The translations under genes were made by a program, and so were the position numbers. Source: an uncultured Eubacteriales bacterium (GTDB lineage Bacteria; Bacillota; Clostridia; Oscillospirales; Oscillospiraceae). Taken from it: 53,252 bases of DNA. The notes under the pieces are model-generated. The model saw only the letters and a list, made by a program, of their open reading frames with translations. It did no database searches and was not told the origin of the DNA. The stretch is taken from positions 1 to 53,252 of the forward strand of contig URDG01000018.1 of assembly GCA_900546515.1 (NCBI GenBank), given 5' to 3'. This document shows positions 44,729 through 52,702 of the stretch, piece by piece. Every line of letters starts with the position of its first letter. Position 1 is the stretch's first letter.

Positions 44729-45046
44729 GTGAATATAAGGACTTCTTTTTTATCCGGGCGGCTGACGGTATATCTTGCCGGAGAGCTGGATCACCATGAA
44801 GCGCGCTGTACTATCCGTGAGATAGACGAGCTTCTGGACGAATACCTGCCGCGGGACTGTGTGCTTGATCTCAATGGTCTGAGCTTTATGGATTCATCCG
44901 GCATTGCGGTCATAATACGTTTGAATCAGCGCATGAAGAGCCTCGGCGGGCGTATGTGGATAGAAAATCCGGCAAAACAGCCGCTGCGTGTGCTGGATGC
45001 GGCGGGGATAGACCGGCTCGTGCCGGTGGCGACGGGCAAATCGTGA
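44729..45046 (+). CDS. spoIIAA: Anti-sigma F factor antagonist SpoIIAA
   Basis: A 105-residue STAS-domain protein that, when unphosphorylated, binds SpoIIAB and frees sigma F in the forespore. The core VLDLNGLSFMDSSGIAVIIR carries the DSSG phosphorylation site (residues 55-58). GTG 44729 follows AGAGGTG by six bases and gives the family N-terminus; earlier in-frame starts would run into the terminator. First gene of the spoIIA operon. Confidence 0.93.
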   Translation: MNIRTSFLSGRLTVYLAGELDHHEARCTIREIDELLDEYLPRDCVLDLNGLSFMDSSGIAVIIRLNQRMKSLGGRMWIENPAKQPLRVLDAAGIDRLVPVATGKS

Positions 45047-45058
45047 AGGAGTGATAAA

Positions 45059-45499
45059 ATGAACGCAGTAAATTACATAAAGCTTGAGTTTCCCAGCAAA
45101 AGTACGAATGAGGCCTTCGCACGCATGGCTGCGGCGGCCTTTGCCGCACAGCTCGACCCGACGATGGAAGAACTGGGCGATATAAAGACTGCCGTGTCAG
45201 AGGCGGTGACGAACTGTATTGTACACGCCTACCCGGATAAGCTTGGCCGCGTGAGCATGCGCATGAGAATACTTGAGGGCGGAGTGCTTGAGATATCTGT
45301 GCGTGACTGGGGACGCGGTATTGATAATGTCGAGCGGGCAATGGAGCCGTTGTTCACGACGGGCGGCGAGGACAGGAGCGGCATGGGCTTTACGATCATG
45401 TCCAGCTTTATGGACAAGCTGCGTGTACGCTCGGCTCCGGGAAAGGGAACGACTGTCACCATGCGGCGCATGATATGCCCGAGAGTGGGACGCAAATGA
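45059..45499 (+). CDS. spoIIAB: Anti-sigma F factor SpoIIAB
   Basis: A 146-residue GHKL-type serine kinase that holds sigma F inactive and phosphorylates SpoIIAA. The ATP-binding N box (EAVTNCIVHAYP), G1 (RDWGRGI) and G2 (GMGFTIMSSFMD) are all present. AAGGAGTG precedes the ATG. Its end overlaps sigF by four bases (ATGA). Confidence 0.94.
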   Translation: MNAVNYIKLEFPSKSTNEAFARMAAAAFAAQLDPTMEELGDIKTAVSEAVTNCIVHAYPDKLGRVSMRMRILEGGVLEISVRDWGRGIDNVERAMEPLFTTGGEDRSGMGFTIMSSFMDKLRVRSAPGKGTTVTMRRMICPRVGRK

Positions 45500-46200
45500 G
45501 CGATATTTACACCGACATCCGCGCCGCGCAGACCGGAGACAGAGATGCCGCCGGAAAGCTTATAGAGGAGAACTCGGGCCTCATATGGAGCATAGCAAAG
45601 CGTTTTTTCGGGCGGGGCGTTGACCCGGACGACCTGTATCAGCTCGGCTGTGTAGGCTTTCTCAAGGCTATTGATGGCTTTGACGAGAGCTTCGGCACAC
45701 GCTTTTCGACCTATGCAGTGCCGAAAATATCCGGCGAGATACGGCGCTTCCTCCGCGACGACGGTACCGTAAAGGTCAGCCGCGGCATAAAGGAGCAGGC
45801 CGCACAGATAAAATCCGCACGGCTCGCGCTCGAACAGCGCATAGGCCGTGAGCCCAATATATCCGAGCTTGCCGCCGAGACAGGCTTTTCACCTGAAGAG
45901 ATCGCTTTTGCCGAGGTTGCGACCGGGCCGGCGGAGAGCCTGCAGAAGGAAAACGGTGAGGACGGATTTACACTGGAACACGTCCTTGGCGATTACACGG
46001 CGGAAGAGAAGATGGTCGAGCATGTGGCGCTGCGCGCGGCCATAGAAAAGCTGCCCGAGAAGGAGCGGCAGGTCGTTGCCCTGCGCTATTATCACGGCAT
46101 GACGCAGCAGAACTGCGCCAGAGTTATGCATGTCTCGCAGGTGCAGATATCACGTCTTGAACGCCGTGCGGTCGACACACTGAGAGAAATGCTGGAATAA
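45496..46200 (+). CDS. sigF: RNA polymerase sigma factor SigF
   Basis: The forespore-specific sigma factor, 234 residues. Region 2 (GRGVDPDDLYQLGCVGFLKAI and FSTYAVPKISGEIRRFLRDD), region 3 (VKVSRGIKEQAAQI) and region 4 with its helix-turn-helix (MTQQNCARVMHVSQVQISRLERRA) are complete. ATG 45496 overlaps the spoIIAB stop; a longer frame (from 45475) is inside spoIIAB. Together with the two upstream genes it forms the classic partner-switching module. Confidence 0.95.
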   Translation: MSDIYTDIRAAQTGDRDAAGKLIEENSGLIWSIAKRFFGRGVDPDDLYQLGCVGFLKAIDGFDESFGTRFSTYAVPKISGEIRRFLRDDGTVKVSRGIKEQAAQIKSARLALEQRIGREPNISELAAETGFSPEEIAFAEVATGPAESLQKENGEDGFTLEHVLGDYTAEEKMVEHVALRAAIEKLPEKERQVVALRYYHGMTQQNCARVMHVSQVQISRLERRAVDTLREMLE

Positions 46201-46238
46201 CATCAATGGCTCCCGGGCATCCGGGAGCCATTGATGTT
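46199..46238. terminator. Long perfect hairpin between sigF and the lysozyme gene
   Basis: AACATCAATGGCTCCCGG (46199-46216), loop GCAT and its exact complement (46221-46238) form an 18-bp stem between converging stop codons. There is no T-tract in either direction, so it may stop transcription weakly or mainly protect 3' ends. Confidence 0.6.
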
Positions 46239-46241
46239 AGA

Positions 46242-47423
46242 TCAGAATATTACGTTAATATCCACAGGCCCGAACACACCCTTGACGCGCCCGCTCTCGG
46301 TATACTGCCAGATATCATATCCGAAGCTGACGCGCGGCAGCATATTGTTGGCGGTATAATTTGCGATCCACAGCGTTTGTGCAGAGAGCGCCCGGTAGTT
46401 CAGCTCGCTGGTGATGTAATATGTGCCGGAGTATACGCCGGTATCATAGCCCGCGCTGCGCAGCACGGATGAAAAAGCATTTATGATGCCGCTGCGTCTG
46501 GCTGTACTGAGCCTGTCTGCCCGTCCGTAAGGGTATTTGCCGGAGTATTCGATGTCGAGAAATACGGGCATGTCCAGCGGCGCACCGTGCAGCCGCGATA
46601 ACACGTATTCTGCCTCCTCCACGGCCTCAGCGTCATTGACGGCGGTGGAGTAGAAATATACTCCGAGCTTGAGTCCGGCACGCCTGGCCTCGTCAAAATA
46701 TTGCCGGAAGCGTGTATCGGTGTACAGCATGCCGGTTCCCCAGCCGCGTCCGCCGACGCGCAGGATAACAAAGCTGACGCCCTGATCGCGCAGAGTATCC
46801 CATTCGATGCGTCCGTTATAGCAGGAGAGGTCTACACCGACGGCAGAGGCCATCTGTCCAAGCTCACTGAGATAGTACAGCTTCCCGTCAACCTCATTGA
46901 GACCCGGAACGAGCTGCTCAAGCGACGGGGCCTGATGCGTCGCGGAGCTTACGGCGCAGATGACCGGTTCCGGCAGGGTGTATCCGTCCAGCGCCTGCAT
47001 CGTGACCGTATAATTTCCCGGCAGCAGCTCCACAAGGTAGCAGCTGCCGTCGGTATATGTGGAACATATGATCTCGTCGCCGAGCGGCGTCGTGAGCGTG
47101 AGCTGAAAGCGCTCGCCGGTCACGGGCTCTCCGTTTTCGCCGCATACGGTTATAAACAGGTCCTCGCCCTGAGAATATGCCGTAAGCCGGACGGTACGCA
47201 GTCCGGTATCCGCACTGCCTGTCTGCACAGGCGTTTCAGCTGCGGCGCTCTCCTGTACGGCGGGCATGGAGGCGGCGCGCCGGTTCGCCATATAGACGTT
47301 CAGCGGCGGCACCACGATGAGCAGTGAGATCAGCACCGCGAAACACGGCAGTATGATCATGAGCGGCCGGGCATATCCGGGACTGTTGATCTTTTCCCAG
47401 AGTCCGGCGAGAAAATTTTTCAT
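46242..47423 (-). CDS. Membrane-anchored GH25 lysozyme with a Cna-B-like domain
   Basis: A 393-residue cell-wall hydrolase. A cytoplasmic N-terminus of about 20 residues is followed by one membrane anchor (about 20-42). Residues about 75-165 look like a Cna-B/carboxypeptidase-regulatory beta domain (LTAYSQGEDLFITVCGENGEPV ... GSCYLVELLPGNYTVTM). The C-terminal ~200 residues are a glycoside hydrolase 25 muramidase: VGVDLSCYNGRIEWDTL, FVILRVGGRGWG, and the acidic catalytic DIEYSGK. It would cut peptidoglycan between MurNAc and GlcNAc while tethered to the membrane. It converges on the spoIIA operon. Confidence 0.85.
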   Translation of the reverse strand: MKNFLAGLWEKINSPGYARPLMIILPCFAVLISLLIVVPPLNVYMANRRAASMPAVQESAAAETPVQTGSADTGLRTVRLTAYSQGEDLFITVCGENGEPVTGERFQLTLTTPLGDEIICSTYTDGSCYLVELLPGNYTVTMQALDGYTLPEPVICAVSSATHQAPSLEQLVPGLNEVDGKLYYLSELGQMASAVGVDLSCYNGRIEWDTLRDQGVSFVILRVGGRGWGTGMLYTDTRFRQYFDEARRAGLKLGVYFYSTAVNDAEAVEEAEYVLSRLHGAPLDMPVFLDIEYSGKYPYGRADRLSTARRSGIINAFSSVLRSAGYDTGVYSGTYYITSELNYRALSAQTLWIANYTANNMLPRVSFGYDIWQYTESGRVKGVFGPVDINVIF

Positions 47424-47455
47424 AAGCGGTTCTTTCCTTGTTGGTTTCTGTCGAA

Positions 47456-47485
47456 ATAATAGCCTACGTGCGCGGGACTTGTCAA
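47456..47485 (-). promoter_or_regulatory. Lysozyme gene promoter
   Basis: On the - strand: TTGACA (47485-47480), 18 bp, TATTAT (47461-47456), 33 bases before the lysozyme start. It is divergent from, and 14 bases away from, the pcrA promoter. Confidence 0.65.
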
Positions 47486-47498
47486 CAAAATTTCCGCC

Positions 47499-47527
47499 TT
47501 GTTAATTGCGTGCGGATGTGATAAAAT
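47499..47527 (+). promoter_or_regulatory. pcrA promoter, extended -10
   Basis: TTGTTA (47499-47504), 17 bp, TAAAAT (47522-47527) with TG one base upstream. The expected transcription start (about 47533-47535) coincides with the first ATG of pcrA. Confidence 0.65.
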
Positions 47528-47534
47528 CACCATT

Positions 47535-49904
47535 ATGGCTACTGAATTTGAAAGAGAATATGTGCAGGCGCGTAAAGCATATATACGTGCTCAGTTTTCG
47601 CATCTGAATGACAGACAGATCGACGCGGTGATGGCCACGGAGGGGCCGTTGCTGATACTCGCGGGCGCCGGAAGCGGCAAGACCACCGTATTAATAAACC
47701 GCATCGAAAATTTGATAAGCTTCGGCAAAGCGGGGGACTGTGACGAGCTGCCGGCCTTTGCGGATGAGCCTGCGCTTGAAAAGCTCCGGGCAGGCGGTGC
47801 GGATGCCGCTCCCTATGCCGCGCTCGACCCTGTCGAGCCGTGGCGCATCCTTGCTATAACCTTTACAAATAAGGCTGCGGGGGAGCTGAGGGACCGTCTT
47901 GCGCGCAAGCTCGGTGAAAAGGCGAACGATATTTGGGCCTGTACCTTCCACTCCGCCTGCGTGCGTATACTGCGCCGCGATGCGGAGAAGCTGGGCTTCA
48001 CCTCCAATTTCTCAATATACGATACCGCCGACAGCCAGAGCATGGTCAAGCGTATACTCAAGGATATGGAGCTTGATGAGAAAACATTCCCGCCGCGTTC
48101 GATCCTTTCGGAGATCAGCCGCGCGAAGGATGAAGAGCTCGGCGCAAAGGAATATCTTGAAAATGCGCGCGCCATGGGCGATCTGCGCAGAATAAAAACC
48201 GGCGAGATATATGCCGAGTATATGCGCCGCCTTTTTGCTGCGAATGCGATGGATTTTGACGATCTTATTTATTTTACAGTCAAGGTCCTGAAAGAAAACG
48301 AGGAAGCCCGCCGGCACTGGCAGCAGCGCTTCCGTTATGTGCTCATAGACGAGTATCAGGACACGAATCACCTTCAGTATATGCTGGCATCGCTTCTCGC
48401 GGGGGGCTGCGGTAATATCTGCGTCGTAGGTGATGACGATCAGAGTATATATAAGTTCCGCGGCGCGACGATAGAAAATATTCTGTCGTTTGAAGGAGAA
48501 TTCAAGGGATGCCGAACGATAAGGCTTGAACAGAACTATCGCAGCACGGGGCATATACTTGACGCCGCCAATGCGGTCATCCGCAACAACGAGGGGCGCA
48601 AGGGCAAGGAGCTGTGGACAAATGAAGGCGAGGGTGAGCCGGTCAGGCTCTATGTTGCCGACAATGAGAACGACGAGGCGCAGTATGTAGCGGCGAAGAT
48701 CATGGCGGACTACGGCCGCGGCGCAAACTGGCGCGACCATGCGGTGCTCTACCGTATGAACGCGCAGTCAAACCAGCTGGAATATGCCTTCAAGCGCAAC
48801 GGCATACCCTACCGCATTATCGGCGGCATGCGCTTTTTTGACCGTGCCGAGATAAAGGACATACTGGCTTATCTCAATGTCATTGCAACTCCGGCAGACG
48901 ATCTGCGCCTTATGAGGATAATCAACACGCCCGCGCGCGGCATAGGCGAGCACAGCGTTGAGATCGCGCGCCAGCTTGCACAGGATCACGGAACGAGCAT
49001 TTATGAGATCGTCAGCCATGCGGACAATTATCCGGAGCTGAGCCGCCCGTCAGTCAAAATGAGGCTTTTTGCCCAGATGATAGACGAGCTGCGAGAGTTT
49101 GCAAAGGCCAATACGCCTGATGCGCTGGTGGACGAGCTCATTGAAAAGACGGGCTATATCCGTGCGCTTGAAGAGAAGAATACACACGAGGATCAGACCC
49201 GCATCGAGAACGTGCGTGAGCTGAAATCGAGCATACTGGGATACATGAAGGAATCCGGGGACGAGACGCTGGAGGGATATCTTGCAAATGTCGCTCTATA
49301 TACCGATCTTGACAACTATGACGCTGATGCGGATACGGTCGTCATGATGACGATGCACTCGGCGAAGGGACTGGAGTTCCCGACGGTGTACATAGTCGGC
49401 ATGGAAGAGGGAATTTTCCCGGGAGTACGCGCCATCGGAGAGCAGGCCGAGATGGAGGAAGAGCGCAGGCTGTGTTATGTTGCAATAACCCGCGCCGAGC
49501 GCCAGCTTGAGCTTGTCTGCGCGCGTCAGCGCATGATCTTCGGCCGCACTACTGCAAACCGCGTCTCCCGGTTCGTTGAGGAAATACCGGAGGAGCACAT
49601 CGAAAAGAATATGCCCAAGTATGCGCAGAGGGAAAAAACGCGCGAGCAGGGCTTTACGCAGCATAAGCGCCGCCTGAACTATGATCAGCTCAGGGGCGGT
49701 GCGGTCGCTCCGGCGGCCGGGAGCACAAAAGCTCAGGCAGTGAGCTTTGCTGTCGGCGATAATATAAAGCATAAGGCCTTCGGAGAGGGCGTAATAACAA
49801 ATATGACTCCGATGGGCGGAGATTTTCTTGTAGAGATCAATTTCAGGCAGGGGACAAAGCGGCTCATGCTCAGGGCGGCGGCGCCCCATATGACAAAGGA
49901 ATAA
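47535..49904 (+). CDS. pcrA: ATP-dependent DNA helicase, PcrA/UvrD type
   Basis: A superfamily 1A 3'-5' helicase of 789 residues acting in repair and replication restart. Motif I GAGSGKTT (44-51), Ia ITFTNKAA, II DEYQDTN, III VGDDDQSIYKFRGA, IV QNYRS, V TMHSAKGLEFPTV and VI YVAITRAE are all present, and the C-terminal KHKAFGEGVI tail is typical of PcrA. About 34 extra residues (about 64-100) lie between motifs I and Ia compared with the usual enzyme. ATG 47535 has no Shine-Dalgarno sequence; GTG at 47562, preceded by AAAGAG, is the alternative. Confidence 0.95.
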   Translation: MATEFEREYVQARKAYIRAQFSHLNDRQIDAVMATEGPLLILAGAGSGKTTVLINRIENLISFGKAGDCDELPAFADEPALEKLRAGGADAAPYAALDPVEPWRILAITFTNKAAGELRDRLARKLGEKANDIWACTFHSACVRILRRDAEKLGFTSNFSIYDTADSQSMVKRILKDMELDEKTFPPRSILSEISRAKDEELGAKEYLENARAMGDLRRIKTGEIYAEYMRRLFAANAMDFDDLIYFTVKVLKENEEARRHWQQRFRYVLIDEYQDTNHLQYMLASLLAGGCGNICVVGDDDQSIYKFRGATIENILSFEGEFKGCRTIRLEQNYRSTGHILDAANAVIRNNEGRKGKELWTNEGEGEPVRLYVADNENDEAQYVAAKIMADYGRGANWRDHAVLYRMNAQSNQLEYAFKRNGIPYRIIGGMRFFDRAEIKDILAYLNVIATPADDLRLMRIINTPARGIGEHSVEIARQLAQDHGTSIYEIVSHADNYPELSRPSVKMRLFAQMIDELREFAKANTPDALVDELIEKTGYIRALEEKNTHEDQTRIENVRELKSSILGYMKESGDETLEGYLANVALYTDLDNYDADADTVVMMTMHSAKGLEFPTVYIVGMEEGIFPGVRAIGEQAEMEEERRLCYVAITRAERQLELVCARQRMIFGRTTANRVSRFVEEIPEEHIEKNMPKYAQREKTREQGFTQHKRRLNYDQLRGGAVAPAAGSTKAQAVSFAVGDNIKHKAFGEGVITNMTPMGGDFLVEINFRQGTKRLMLRAAAPHMTKE

Positions 49905-49916
49905 TATCAGGTATCT

Positions 49917-50804
49917 ATGGCTAAAAATTACGGTTTTCTCGGCCGTCTCGCATTGTTAGGGACGGCTATAATCTGGGGAACATCATTTGTTATCCTCAAA
50001 TCCACTCTCGGAAGCGTCAGCACACTGTGGCTGCTCTCGATAAGATTCAGCATTTCTGCCATTATTCTTATGGCCTTTGCAGCGCGAAGGCTGAAAAAGA
50101 TGGACAGGCGCACGGTCAAAGGCGCTGTGCTGATGGGAGTGTGCCTTGCGCTGGCGTATATCGTGCAGACCTACGGCCTTGTATATACGACTGCCGGAAA
50201 AAATGCATTTCTCACTGCGACATATTGCGTGCTGGTGCCTTTCCTCGCATGGGGGATTTATAAACGCAAACCGGGCGCGAACAATATCATTGCGGCGGTC
50301 CTGTGCATAACCGGCATCGGTTTTGTTTCGCTCAGCACCGGCTTTGACGATGTCAATATCGGTGATGTGCTCACGCTCTTCTGCGGTATTTTCTACGCGT
50401 TCCAGATAATTATGATGGAAAACTATATTGACGGCGGCGACTCTCTTGCCATATCCGCCGTGGAGTTTTCAATGGCGGCGGTTATCTGTGTTGCCGGCGC
50501 GCTGATCTTTGAACCGTTTCCGTCTGATATTCCGCGCGGAGCGTATTTCTCTCTCGCTTATTTGAGCGTGATGTGCACTGCCGTCTGCTTTTTCCTTCAG
50601 GCTTGGGGCATGAGGTATACTCCGGCTTCCACGGCTGCGGTCATTATGACGCTTGAAGCGGTGTTTGGCGCGTTCCTCTCCATAGCATTGGGGTACGAAC
50701 AGTTGACGCCGCGCCTCGCCATCGGTTTTGCGCTCATTTTTGCCGCAGTGCTGATGTCTGAGGTCGGCGGCCAGCTATTTGAAAAGCTGAAAAAACAAAA
50801 ATGA
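49917..50804 (+). CDS. EamA-family (DMT superfamily) transporter
   Basis: A 295-residue protein with about ten membrane segments in two EamA repeats: LGTAIIWGTSFVILKSTL at the start and YTPASTAAVIMTLEAVFGAFL near the end are typical. The substrate is unknown. The gene starts 12 bases after the pcrA stop and may be co-transcribed. It is of the same family as, but clearly different from, the protein at 18688. Confidence 0.87.
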   Translation: MAKNYGFLGRLALLGTAIIWGTSFVILKSTLGSVSTLWLLSIRFSISAIILMAFAARRLKKMDRRTVKGAVLMGVCLALAYIVQTYGLVYTTAGKNAFLTATYCVLVPFLAWGIYKRKPGANNIIAAVLCITGIGFVSLSTGFDDVNIGDVLTLFCGIFYAFQIIMMENYIDGGDSLAISAVEFSMAAVICVAGALIFEPFPSDIPRGAYFSLAYLSVMCTAVCFFLQAWGMRYTPASTAAVIMTLEAVFGAFLSIALGYEQLTPRLAIGFALIFAAVLMSEVGGQLFEKLKKQK

Positions 50805-50823
50805 ATCATAAGGGGGCTTTGCC

Positions 50824-52566
50824 TTGAAAGCTGAAAAGAAAAAATTCAATATTTCAGGGCAGAGCCTGATTTTTATCGGCCTTTTTATTGCGGCTCTGGC
50901 GTTCATGCTCTGGAAGTGCCCGTTCGGGCTCGGAGGGAGCGATGAGGCATTTTATCTCACCATCCCGCACCGGCTCTGCCTTGGCGACGAGCTGTTCCGC
51001 GACGAATGGCATCTCTCTCAGCTCAGCGCGTTTTTTACACTGCCGTTTGTGAGCCTGTACCGGGCGGTAAACGGCTCCAACGATGGTATTATGCTCGCGG
51101 CGCGCTATGTCTATGTGTTCGGACATGCGGCGGCGGCTTTGGTGGTCTGGCTGCGGCTGAAAAGGCTCGACCGGGTTTCCGCGCCTGCGGCGGCACTGAT
51201 TTTCATGCTGTTCACGCCGTTTGACATGATGTGCTGGAGCTATAATACCATTGCCGTTGACGCGCTTGTCCTTTCAGGCGTGATAGCTGGGACGGCATCT
51301 GATAACGGCCGCACGGCATGGGCCGTATCCGCTGCTCTGTTTGCCTGTGCGGTCGTGTGCTGCCCGTATCTTGCCTCCACCTATGTGCTGTACTTTGCAG
51401 CGGTGACAGTATGCCGGGCAATGTATAAAAAGACTGCGGGGGCCGCATGGAAAAACGAGTTTTTTACATGGCGTACTTTCGGCTTATTCACGGCGGGCGT
51501 GGCGGCGGTATCGGCGCTGTTTCTGGTGTTCTTTTTCAGGCACTCAGGCGTATCGGAGGTGCAGAATGCGCTGCCCGGCATCTTTTCGGACCCCGAGCAT
51601 CCCGGCTATTCAGTCGTGTTCATGCTCAAGCACTATGTTTACTGTCTTGTGACGGCGCATAGGTTTATAGTCATGCCGGTCGCGGTCTATGCCGTGTCGC
51701 TCGTGCTTCTTGCGTTTGACGGAAAGCGCCGTGAGCATGCTCCCTTTCACATTGCGCTTGCAGCCGTTTCGGCGCTGATGATCTGGGCGTTGTTTTTAAA
51801 AAACCTTGCGCAGGATTACTATAACGGCGTAATGCTGCCTCTTGTGCCGGTTGGATTTACGGCATATCTGCTGCTTGAGAAAAAGCCGGAGGTGCTGTTT
51901 GCGGCTGGCTTTATTCCGGGCGTGATATATTCGTTCTGCGTCAGCGCAACGTCGAACATGGGCTTTCTCGTGATGTCTATGGCGCTGTCAACGGCGAATG
52001 CTGCATCCATAGTCTTTATCGGACTTCTCGTCCGCCAGCTGCGTGCACAGCGCTGCCGCGGGGCTCGCGCCGGCACTGCGGCGGCAGTGCTGCCGGTGCT
52101 GTGCCTTGCCGCGCTTGTCATAGTAATAAGAGCGTCGCACTGCTTCTGGGATGAGAGCCCTGCGCAGCTTGGCAGCAGGATCAGCGTTGGCCCCGCGCGG
52201 GGCATCGTGACCTCTGAACGGCTGAGCCGGGACTATATGCGGATATATGACGACATGCAATATTATTCGGATAAACCGCGCGGCAATATGCTGGTTTATG
52301 CGCAGGAGACATGGTGCTGCCTTATGCTGGACGATTATCCGTATGCCTCGTTTTCGGCATGGCTTTCCGGCCTGAATGAAGAGACGGAGCGGCGTCTTGC
52401 ACTGTATTATGATATGAACCCGGCGAAGGAGCCGCAGTATATCTACATACTGAAGGACAATGCCTTTGCCCAGCCGGGGCTTGACAGCGCGGCAATCAGA
52501 GCCGCCGCGGAGGAAAACGGGTTTTCCGTCACGGAAAACGACGTCAGCTGGAAGCTGGAAAAATAA
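50824..52566 (+). CDS. Polytopic membrane protein, GT-C glycosyltransferase-like
   Basis: A 580-residue membrane protein with roughly ten or more hydrophobic segments and a C-terminal soluble domain of about 120 residues. After the first membrane helix comes an acidic loop, GLGGSDEAFYLTIPHRL, in the place where GT-C enzymes (PMT/ArnT type) carry a catalytic Asp/Glu. This suggests a lipid-linked sugar transferase, but no family can be named. TTG 50824 is the likely start, with AAGGGGG seven bases upstream. Its partner genes are not specific. Confidence 0.65.
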   Translation: MKAEKKKFNISGQSLIFIGLFIAALAFMLWKCPFGLGGSDEAFYLTIPHRLCLGDELFRDEWHLSQLSAFFTLPFVSLYRAVNGSNDGIMLAARYVYVFGHAAAALVVWLRLKRLDRVSAPAAALIFMLFTPFDMMCWSYNTIAVDALVLSGVIAGTASDNGRTAWAVSAALFACAVVCCPYLASTYVLYFAAVTVCRAMYKKTAGAAWKNEFFTWRTFGLFTAGVAAVSALFLVFFFRHSGVSEVQNALPGIFSDPEHPGYSVVFMLKHYVYCLVTAHRFIVMPVAVYAVSLVLLAFDGKRREHAPFHIALAAVSALMIWALFLKNLAQDYYNGVMLPLVPVGFTAYLLLEKKPEVLFAAGFIPGVIYSFCVSATSNMGFLVMSMALSTANAASIVFIGLLVRQLRAQRCRGARAGTAAAVLPVLCLAALVIVIRASHCFWDESPAQLGSRISVGPARGIVTSERLSRDYMRIYDDMQYYSDKPRGNMLVYAQETWCCLMLDDYPYASFSAWLSGLNEETERRLALYYDMNPAKEPQYIYILKDNAFAQPGLDSAAIRAAAEENGFSVTENDVSWKLEK

Positions 52567-52574
52567 ACGTATCT

Positions 52575-52598
52575 GCCCCGCGGCAAAAGCCGCGGGGC
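52575..52598. other. GC-rich hairpin after the GT-C-like gene
   Basis: GCCCCGCGGC (52575-52584), loop AAAA, GCCGCGGGGC (52589-52598), a perfect 10-bp stem eight bases after the stop. On the + strand it is followed by A, not T, so it is not a standard terminator in that direction; on the - strand it would be preceded by T. It probably protects the mRNA 3' end. Confidence 0.5.
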
Positions 52599-52626
52599 AA
52601 AAAATGAAAATATTCATCAATAGTCT

Positions 52627-52655
52627 TTGATTTTTTGCCGAGTATATGGTAACAT
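52627..52655 (+). promoter_or_regulatory. prfC promoter candidate
   Basis: TTGATT (52627-52632), 17 bp, TAACAT (52650-52655), with TG one base before the -10. It is 47 bases upstream of the prfC start. Confidence 0.5.
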
Positions 52656-52702
52656 TAATCGTTAACAGCACAATCTGAAATGCAGTCAGAGGGAAAGAGT
52701 AT

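Noticed and set aside
52575..52598. Strong hairpin as the terminator of the GT-C-like gene
   Set aside because: The stem is perfect but followed by A residues on the + strand, so it does not meet the definition of an intrinsic terminator in that direction; listed as a hairpin only.
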